Position numbers and translations under genes: made by a program. The notes below the pieces were generated by a model that made no database searches, was not told where the DNA came from, and saw only the letters and a list, made by a program, of their open reading frames with translations. A DNA stretch of 64,000 nucleotides from Cervus elaphus (lineage: Eukaryota; Chordata; Mammalia; Artiodactyla; Cervidae), in NCBI RefSeq assembly GCF_910594005.1, contig NC_057818.1:58044001-58108000 (forward strand), read 5' to 3'. Of the stretch, positions 56,112 to 64,000 are shown piece by piece (position 1 is the stretch's first letter; the number at the start of each line of letters is the position of its first letter).

Positions 56112-56646
56112 TGTGATAGCCACGCTTTCAGGGAAACAAACTCACTCAGAAGGACAATGCAGATAGTGGAGTGCAGTTTATTACACCGGCGGGCCCAAGG
56201 CAGAGTCTCCTCTTAGCCAAGGGCGCCGACCAGCATTTGTGAAGATCTTTTATACCCCATGTGTACGTGTCCAAACCCACCACCCCAATCCCTTGATGCT
56301 TTCAAAGGAAGGGTAAATACAATCACAATAACCCCATCATTCACGTGTTATGTGTTCAAACAGTTAATAATCAATAAGCCCACGGTTACATTCCAACCAG
56401 TTAATAACCGATAAGCCTGTGCTTACATTCTGATAGATAGTGTCCAGAGGCAGGTGTGATTAGTGTCTGTTTTCTCTTACGTGATGAGTATCCTGGATAT
56501 GATCGTCAAGGTTCCCCTGTCCGGAGGGGGTCTTATCTTTCCACAGGCACTAAGCAGAGAGTTCAGGGTCCACTAGAGAGGTGGCCGAGCACGATCAGCA
56601 CAGACAGGCCTGAGTTGGAGTCCAGGCCCTATGAATTCCTTCTTCA
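56112..56646 (-). repeat. Provirus 5' LTR
   Basis: 535 bp, minus-strand sense TGAAGAAGG to GGCTATCACA; aligned end to end with 50413-50959. Confidence 0.93.
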
Positions 56647-56945
56647 CATAAGACACCTCACTAAAATGAGAAAATGCAAATCTGAATTTTATGTTACAGC
56701 TTCTCTTTTTTTATATGAACTAACATTAAATGTGTTAAGTATGTTTGTCCCAATTCATTAATGCTAAAATGCTTTAATATATTTATTTAACTTACAGAGT
56801 TTTTAAAGAAATTATTGACGTGGGAGTTTAGAACATTTCCCACAGTGCTTTTTTCTGATTGTTCTTCACTATTAAGCTTATAGATTATATAGAGAAATCT
56901 TTAAGAGGAAATTTTTCTGTTCCAATAATGCTATTTTACAATGTT
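56647..56945. other. KRAB-ZNF intron, AT-rich
   Basis: Similar in part to 19740-19830 of the sister gene (cccaa(c)tcatcaatgctaaaa, tttaatatatctattaactc), so this is original family intron sequence. No gene. Confidence 0.5.
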
Positions 56946-57075
56946 ATGTGAGGTTTGCTATACAGAAAGAATAAGAGGTACATATACACATTTCCCTTCT
57001 TGAGGAGATTTCCTTCCCATCTAGGTCACCACAGAGCATTGAGTAGAGCTCCCTGTGTTCTCACCATATTTTTCA
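56946..57075 (-). mobile_element. L1 3'UTR fragment
   Basis: gaggtacatatacacatttc and cacagagcattgagtagagc resemble reverse L1 3'UTR, at the same intron position as the L1 3'UTR piece at 19835-20060 in the sister gene. Confidence 0.65.
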
Positions 57076-57149
57076 AGTCTCACTTCTCATTTGATTTGTT
57101 AAGAACTCTTACCTTATTAAATCTATCTTATTTGTTGTGAAACATCCCA

Positions 57150-58882
57150 GGAGTTACTCATTACACTGCTCAACTGCTCCTCGCTTCATTGTTCCTGTAG
57201 GTTTCTATCTTGACTTCTCTGCACCATACTCCTTCGTCATCTCATCTTGTCCAATGTTCTGTGTTTGTGGTCTCTGTTCTGCAGGCTGCAGATTCTAATT
57301 CCTCTTGCTCTGGTGTCTGCCCCATGGTGGGTAAGCCAGTCCAGAGACTTGTGCCCTTATGCCCTTGCGAGGGGGTTGATTGTTACTATTGTGACCAGAA
57401 CCTGCCTGGACCTTGAGAGCTGCTTCGCCTTTCCTCTGTGGATATCAGTGTCTGTGGCGGGGTCTGCTTCCTGATTGGTGGAGCAGAGGCCCCAGATCTG
57501 AAATGAGCTCTGCTCTGATCTGTGGTGCTTCTGATCTAGTGTGACTGGAGCACACCCACTGGGAGGGAAGCCTCTGAGTGTTGCTCCTCTGGGGATGTTC
57601 TCCTTGGAGAGTGCTCTGCGTGTCATCTCTCACGCGCTGTGCGAGCTCTCGTGTGACCCTGTGTTGGCATTGATCTTGGCCCCACCTGAACCATGGATAT
57701 GCTTGCACTTGACCCTGGTGTCTCTCAGATGTTGTTTTCACCAGGTCACCAGCAGAGATCCACTGGAGTCATATCCCAGGTGTACATTCATTGTGGAGCT
57801 GGACCCGCTGCGGTGCTTTGGGGGCAATGTAGACTGTGACCTGGCCCAAATGCCTCATGTGTGGGCCTACAACGTCTACAGTTGCTAAAGCCAGACTGGT
57901 CTTGACTACCAGAGCCTCATTTCCATCCAGATGTTCTGTTGGGGCTGAGTTTACCAAGCCAGTTGTGGGGTGGAACACCATGGTTTGTACAGATGCAAGG
58001 AGAGATCTCAGCTTTTCTGGCTTAGTGGCAGGGCCTTGGGGCTCAGCTGTGGTTTCAGCACCACCTGTACATTGGGACCACCCACAGGCGTGTGTTCTGA
58101 ATGTGCCCGTGGAGCCCATGAGTCTACCCTGGTGGGGAGGCAGCTGGGAGGAGGAAACAGCTGTGGGGGTCGTGAGATCACCCACCTAGGTGGGAGCCAT
58201 TCCTAGTGCCTGGAGAATCAGGAACAGACAGAGGGGCAGAGAGGCTGAAAGGAAGTTCATCCATTCAGGCATCACTCAACAGCACCGCTCTGCTTCTCTG
58301 GCGGTTCAGGCTTCCTCCACAAGCATCCCATTTGCAGAGCTCTTCCCTCCCTCCCGCTCCCTCAGGATGTCTCCTCACGGCCAACCACAGTTGTCTGCCT
58401 GGTTCTGCTCTCCGAACCCCACGTTCCAGCACCCAGCCTTTGTCTGCAGTGAAGGACACCCTCTCAGGCTGGGTGGGCACGGCAGGGGTCGGTACCCTGC
58501 GTACAGGTCTCACTCTGTCCTGCACGCTGGTTGCCGTGTTCTCTTCCCACAAAGAACGAGGCTCCCCTTGTGTCCCAACTGAGCTCCCCCCAGTGAGGGG
58601 CTTCCCTGGATGTGGAGACCTCTCCTCTCTTCAGATCCCCCCAGGTTTTTGTGGGTCCCATCCTGCTTCTTTTCCTCTTCCCTTTCCTCCATCTCTCTCT
58701 TGTCCTACCTGGCTCAGCAGGGATCTTTCTTGTCCTTTCAGGTGTCCAAGTTCCTCTGCCCGTGTTCCGCAGGGCTCTGTGAGAAGTTTTCCACTTCAAG
58801 ATGTATTCTTGATGCTTTTGTGGAGAGAGATGAACTCCACCTCTTCTGAATCCTCTGCCATCTTGACTCCTTCTATCTCGGT
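57150..58882 (-). mobile_element. Probable L1 5'UTR block, antisense to the gene
   Basis: 1.7 kb of GC-rich sequence that ends on the plus strand in cttctgaatcctctgccatc and ttgactcc. Read on the minus strand that is ggagtcaagatggcagagga, the usual look of a full-length mammalian L1 5' end. The body has no durable ORF despite many short ones. No ORF1/ORF2 follows on the minus strand. The assignment rests on the terminal motif and composition. Confidence 0.5.
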
Positions 58883-58984
58883 TTTAGGCTTAATCTAGCC
58901 AAGTGTATGCCAATTTTATGTAAATTGTAAACTCTATTCCCCAACAATAGTAAGTAGAATAACTTATTATTTGGTATCTTTCAG

Positions 58985-61251
58985 CTGTGTCTTCTCTCGA
59001 CACCCAGGGTTTGAGGACCCAAAAGCCAGGCTTAGAAGATTTACTCCCAACAGCAAACCTAGGAATATATGAAAGCTTTCACCTTAGAAATTTACATTTA
59101 ACCAAAGACTGCGAATCTATGAGGGCATATAAAGAGCGGAGAGCATGTTATGATGGACACAACCAAGTTGGTTCAGTTTCCCTTAAAGTAACTATTACCG
59201 CCAAAAGAAATCAAGGATGTAAATCAAATAAGGAAAAGCCAACTTCAGATGACCAATTTCAGTCATCAACATCTGCAGTTAGGTGTATATTTGTCAGCAA
59301 AGATCCACATCGTCTGTTGAAACATACATGTTCTCTCAAGGGAAATGTGGATAATCTGGAAAGTCATCTAGTCTCTACTGCAAATACTCATTCAAACCTA
59401 TACTCTGAGCATAGCTGTCTATTAAATATACATTCAACCATGTCTGGAAACCAGAAACTTAAAGATGAGGGCGAAAATTCCCAATACAATCAATTTGAGG
59501 GGTCTTTTAACAAGGGTTTCTTGTTCTTCAACCAACAACTATTTTGTCCTTGTTCCACAATCTGTAATGATGATAATAATGGGAGAGACCTTATTCAACC
59601 ATCATTGTTCAATACATATGGAGGTATAATTAGTGTGGAACAACTTTCCAAGTGTAACAAAATGAGGAATGCCTTAAGCAGGAGCTCTACCCCCAATAAT
59701 TACAAGAGTATACATGATGGAATGAGAAGCTCTTCATGCAATGGAACTGGGCATAATGCTGACCAAGACTCATATCTCGTGAAACAACAGGGACATCAAT
59801 TTTCAGACAACAATTCTAGACGTCAGAAATGTAGGAATATATTTTATCAAAGCTCAAATCTTACTATTAAAACTTACAAGAGTATGGATATTGGAGAGAA
59901 GACCTATAATTGTTATGATTATGGTAAAGTTGTTAACCAGTCTTCACAACTTATTCAACAGCAGATAATTCAGAGTAAGCGGAAACACTGCAAGTGTAAT
60001 ACATGTGGAAAAGTCTTTAGTAACTCACCAAATCGAAGTAGACATAGGAAAGTTCATACAGGATGGAAGCATTTCAAATGTACAGCATGTGGCAAAGCCT
60101 TTAATCAGAGTTCATATTTAACTGAAAATCTGGAAATCCATGCTGGGGAGAAACCATACAAATGTACAGAATGTGACAAAGTCTTTATCTGCTCTTCATG
60201 TGTTACTCAACATCAGCAAATTCATACTAGGGAGAGATCTTATAAATGTACAGCGTGTGGCAAGGCTTTTAAGCAGAGTTCAACTTTAATTCAACATCAG
60301 CGAATCCATAGTGGGGAGAGACCTTATAAATGTACACACTGTGGCAAAGCCTTTATCAATTATTCATTTCTTACTCGACATCAGCGAATCCATACTGGGG
60401 AGAGACCTTATGAATGTACAGCATGTAGCAAGGCTTTTAAGCAGCGTTCAACTTTAACTCAACATCAGCGAATCCATACCGGGGAAAGACCTTATAAATG
60501 TACAGCATGTGGCAAAGCCTTTATCCGTTATTCTTTTCTTACTCAACATCAGCGAATACATACTGGGGAGAGACCTTGTAAATGTACAGCGTGTGGCATG
60601 GCTTTTAAGGAGATTTCAACTTTAACTCAACATCAGCGAATCCATACTGGGGAGAGACCTTATAAATGTACAGCATGTGGCAAGGCTTTTAAGCAGAGTT
60701 CAACTTTAACTCAACATCAGCGAATCCATACTGGGGAGAGACCTTATAAATGTACAGCATGTGACAAGGCTTTTAAGCAAAGTTCAGGTTTAACTGAACA
60801 TCACCGAATCCATACTGGGGAGAGACCTTTTAAATGTACAGAATGTGACAAAGCCTTTATCAGTTTTTCAGTTCTTACTCAACATCAGCGAATCCATACT
60901 GGGGAGACACCTTATAAATGTACAGCGTGTGGCAAGGCTTTTAATCAGCGTTCAGCTTTAAATAAACATCAGCGAATCCATACTGGGGAGACACCTTATA
61001 AATGTACAGAATGTGGCAAGGCTTTTAGGCGGAGTTCAACTTTAACTCAACATCAGAGAATCCATACTGGGGAGAGACTATATAAATGTACAGCATGTGG
61101 CAAGGCTTTTAAGCGGAGTTCAACTTTAACTCAACATCAGCGAATCCATACTGGGGAGAGACCTTATAAATGTACAGCATGTGGCAAAGCCTTTTCCCAG
61201 AGTTCAAGTCTTTCTCGACATCAGAGAGTTCATGCTGCAGAGAAATGTTAG
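58985..61251 (+). CDS. KRAB-ZNF gene, last exon: spacer and 15 C2H2 zinc fingers
   Basis: The exon follows acceptor ggtatctttcag and joins in phase 1, so with the three upstream exons (15+127+93 bp) the CDS is 2502 bp, 833 residues. Residues ~80-410 are a finger-less spacer; ~411-829 hold fifteen fingers joined by TGERPYKC-type linkers. Finger 1 is slightly atypical and finger 2 lacks its first His (LTENLEIH), so 14 have all four ligands. Helix positions -1,2,3,6 by finger 3-15: CSCQ, QSTQ, NSFR, QSTQ, RSFQ, ESTQ, QSTQ, QSGE, SSVQ, QSAK, RSTQ, RSTQ, QSSR. The stop (TAG, 61249-61251) falls in a linker. Predicted nuclear DNA-binding repressor; I cannot name an orthologue. Confidence 0.93.
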
Positions 61252-61335
61252 AAATGTAAGGAATGTGGCAAAGGATTTCCTCACAGTCATCACCTCACTC
61301 ACAGTCAGAGAATTCATACTACAGAGAAACCCTAG
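61252..61335 (+). pseudogene. One further finger left outside the reading frame by the stop codon
   Basis: After TAG the same frame continues KCKECGKGFPHSHHLTHSQR and IHTTEKP up to another TAG at about 61334. The ancestral protein probably had a sixteenth finger. Confidence 0.8.
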
Positions 61336-62560
61336 AAATGAATCAGTGATAAAAAATTTGGTCCTAAATATACAATTTTGAAAAAACGAGTGTTTTCTTT
61401 GGAAAGATACATGAATTAAAAAAAATGTAGAAAACTGCTTAATCAGACATCAAAAGTAACTCAATACCAGAGAATTCATACTAGAAAGCATGTCATTCAT
61501 ACCACTTTTGTTGAATTATTCTAAGCAGAAACACTGTAGCAAGTATTACCTAAGTAAAACACATACAAAATTGATAACGTTAGTATTGATCACAAGTTGA
61601 GGGGGTGGACATTTGCAGAGGTATAATTATTATTAATGTATCCTTGTTTATGTTAACGTTATTTGAGATTATTAAGGAACCAAAACGAATGTAATTCAAC
61701 TCTCAAATTACTACATGCTGTGATTTGTTTCTACTGTATATATGAACTTATGTTTTTGATGGTTGTTGCCCAATGGTATGAGAAGCCCTTCTATATTAAG
61801 TGGGAATCATTTGCATTTATTCTCCAATTTATAAGATTAAGAACACAGTCATGTTATATACACACTAAACCTCTGAATGGATGTATTTGTCACTGATGTC
61901 AAACACCTCTGTGGTCACCATGATGTAAGTGTTCAGGGAATAATTCAAAGTAAGACAGAAGTTTGCTCTAAGTTTTCAATAATTATGTCACTTGCTTTTT
62001 AAGCATAAAAGAAGGATAGTTCATGAAAATCGAAGGTATTTTGATAACAGCAACATAGAGAAATCATGCATATTATCTGGCAGGCTTGAAGTAAGGACAC
62101 CTTCTCTTCTAGCTGATGTAAGTATAGAACACTCTTTCTGGAAAAGTCATATTAATATAACGAATGTCCATCCATGTTTACTAAATTAGCCTCCATTTTG
62201 TAAACCATATAAATCACATTCTCAAATCATTTCATCAGAGAAACAGGAAAGTTTTTAGAAGCTTGTAATGTGTATTTTAATCAAGGATCAAACAACAATT
62301 GGAAAAGGTTTTATTCCATCTGTGTAAAATTAATGTATCTTAATGAATAAAAGTGAATGGTTTTTCAGTGTTACAATTGATGTGGAATGGATGAAGGGTT
62401 AACGCACCACCAGCATTAACCTCTCCCACCTATTTAAGCTTGCAGGAAAGGTAACGTAATGATTTGTAGCACAGGGGGATGGCATCTGTAGAAATTAGTT
62501 TCTTACTGCCATTAAACCTCTCATAACTTCATATATTTCCCACCATTGCTACGTTGTGTC
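61336..62560 (+). other. 3'UTR and flank of the KRAB-ZNF gene
   Basis: AT-rich, collinear with 22400-23400 and 16400-16900. Decayed finger-like sequence continues to about 61500. Short ORFs are incidental. Confidence 0.65.
62346..62351 (+). promoter_or_regulatory. Candidate polyadenylation signal of the KRAB-ZNF gene
   Basis: AATAAA in taatgaataaaagtgaatgg, ~1.1 kb after the stop; conserved in the sister unit at 23385. Confidence 0.55.
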
Positions 62561-63645
62561 TCCACTCCCATTTTTATCTACTTGGCCATCGTGGTGGTAC
62601 TAATAAGAAGGATCATACAGAGTACTGTTGAGAGCTCCCCTGAACTGCTCCATGCTGTTGCTGCCTCAGTGTCTGTCTGGGGAGCAGGCAGCCTGCAGGT
62701 CCTTGAGCTCACACCAGCCAGTCCTGTGAGCACCTGCACTAGATGACCCCTTCCTTGGGACCAGCAGTCTTGCTGAAACCCAGGGTCTACTGCACAGGCC
62801 CCCCTTCAGTGTTACCCTCAGAGCTCATCAGAACCCTGCTCGTCTTTCTTTGAATGGACCCCTCCACACTCAGCCTGTGGGACCCACAGCACTTCACCCA
62901 AGGTCAGGTCTGAACACGTACTGGAAGTTTCTCTGCCTGGTTCTAGCCTTGACCTTCCTCAGGGGACCTCAAGGCTTGCTGTGAATTTTCTGAGGACCTA
63001 AACTCAGAGTCATAAACTCACCTGCTGCAATTGTCCTTTGTTCTTCTGTTAGCTAAAACTTTTCAGGGGCTCATTTAAGCAAATGGAAGTTTAACAAAGT
63101 CACAAAAAGAATAGTCAAAAGCCATGATGGGAAAATTCTGAGCCAAGATTTATAAAATCTTACCCAGTATCATTCTTAGCACATGTGTCTTGTAAGGCTT
63201 AAAGGAACCGTTTTCTCATGGCTTTGGCATACTTTGAATGCAATATATAAATATCTGAAGATATATACATAATATAATTTATATAACACACATTGAATAC
63301 AAGATATAAATATCTGAAGGTATCCATGTTAGCAGTGAGAAAACCAAGAAGGAATATGTGAGCATATGTGTATTCTTACACATTTAACTTAGATAATTTA
63401 GAAATGCTAGATCAAAACTGGTCATTTCAGAATTGCAGATGATTTACTAAAATCTATAAAACTTGTCAATTCTTTGATTAATCTGTTTTGTCTACTTTTC
63501 ACGGAATTCATTTCCTTAAATGTCAGGAGGTTATGTTTTTTAAGGAACTTCCACTCGGTCCACCCACGTGACTGCACCAGCTTACATTCCCTCCCACCAT
63601 GTAGGAGGTTCCCTGATCTCCAAGCCCCTTCAGCATTCATGATAT
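62561..63645 (+). repeat. KRAB-ZNF 3' flank, duplicated at 17100-17460 and 39609-40560
   Basis: 62580-62900 matches 17090-17430; 62697-63645 matches 39609-40560 at high identity. Its last part (63525-63645) is an L1 ORF2 fragment present in both copies. Confidence 0.88.
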
Positions 63646-64000
63646 TAAAAGTTTCAGCAAAGGAATAAGAAATCTCCCACAATTATCAGATAGACTTATA
63701 TAGATAACACTAGGCTATGGTAATTTAGGTTTAAAGTCTCCTCTGTGTTGAAAACAATTAAATCATACTAAAGATAATCAGTCTAATAACACTAGACAAC
63801 TGGGCTATGTGCCTTATAGATGGTGGTGCCAATGTATAATTTCCCTGAAAGATAAAGATTCATACAGAATAGACTAAGTCAGATGACCTGGGATATACTG
63901 GGCTACATCTAATGGAAGCTCTTAACTTAAGTCTTACTTGTGACTTACTAATACTGCTGGCTATGTTCTTTGTATTTCACCTGTTTTACAAAATTGCTGT
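63646..64000 (+). mobile_element. ERV-like remnant, copy C (runs off the window)
   Basis: 63850-64000 matches the join of 360-402 with 3327-3415 (gtcagatgacctgggatata, ttactaatactgctggctat), that is, copy A without its L1. Beginning of the repeat is uncertain. Confidence 0.65.

Larger units (their letters stand above)
50413..56646 (-). mobile_element. Gammaretroviral (class I ERV) provirus, two LTRs, internally deleted
   Basis: Order on the minus strand: 5' LTR (56646-56112), primer-binding-site-like sequence, gag, protease, reverse transcriptase, RNase H remnant, integrase, env, polypurine tract, 3' LTR (50959-50413). At ~6.2 kb it is short for a provirus because capsid, most of RNase H and central env are missing. 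LTRs differ by roughly 27 substitutions in ~535 aligned bases (counted by eye, about 5%). Flanks share only CAT, so no clean 4-bp duplication. It sits antisense in the last intron of the KRAB-ZNF gene. Confidence 0.95.

Noticed and set aside
57357..58898. Many overlapping ORFs up to 230 codons, both strands
   Set aside because: No recognisable domain; composition and end motif fit an L1 5'UTR block, and the frames are mutually overlapping.

Overview
This window is nuclear DNA from a ruminant, almost certainly a bovid. The evidence is the repeat content: BovB (RTE) LINEs, Bov-tA SINEs built on the BovB tail, tRNA-Glu-type CHR SINEs, and L1 copies with the bovine-type 3' end. Species cannot be fixed from sequence alone. 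KRAB zinc-finger genes mixed with a vomeronasal type-1 receptor pseudogene resemble the ZNF/VN1R clusters of human 19q13 and their ruminant counterpart; that placement is inference. There is no bacterial-style operon, CRISPR array or other compact system here.

Layout. 1-14.6 kb is repeat-built: a young 5'-truncated L1 (419-3310) inside a gammaretrovirus-like remnant; a large imperfect inverted repeat (about 3.3-8.8 kb) with a 23-bp minisatellite that reverses polarity near its centre; then a ~1.78-kb tandem array (2.4 copies, 9.76-13.97 kb) made of decayed L1 3' ends. 14.6-16.3 kb holds a solo LTR between two BovB pieces. 16.3-24.3 kb carries the 3' remnant of one KRAB-ZNF unit and then a full but dead KRAB-ZNF unit (start codon lost, KRAB lost, finger exon with nonsense codons). 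24.7-25.9 kb is a CpG-rich block holding an inverted 5' end of the same gene family with no gene body behind it.

26-43 kb is a retroelement graveyard with two recognisable gene relics: a processed SRD5A1 (steroid 5-alpha-reductase 1) retrocopy at 29161-32131, inserted in an LTR that is itself inserted in BovB, and a V1R pheromone-receptor pseudogene on the minus strand at 32939-33852.

43.6-62.4 kb is the one gene that looks intact: a four-exon KRAB zinc-finger gene (44100-44114, 47976-48102, 49347-49439, 58985-61251) whose splice phases agree and which encodes a predicted 833-residue protein with complete KRAB A and B boxes, a long spacer and 15 C2H2 fingers. Its last intron contains a GC-rich processed retrocopy, a two-LTR gammaretroviral provirus in antisense (50413-56646, heavily deleted) and an L1 5'UTR-like block just upstream of the finger exon. 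The 3' flank (62.6-63.65 kb) is a segmental duplicate of 39.6-40.56 kb, and the window ends in another copy of the ERV-like repeat seen at the start, here without the L1.

How it fits together: the window is a record of KRAB-ZNF unit duplication (at least four partial or full units) with retroelements arriving before, between and after the duplications, so paralogous empty sites can order the events.
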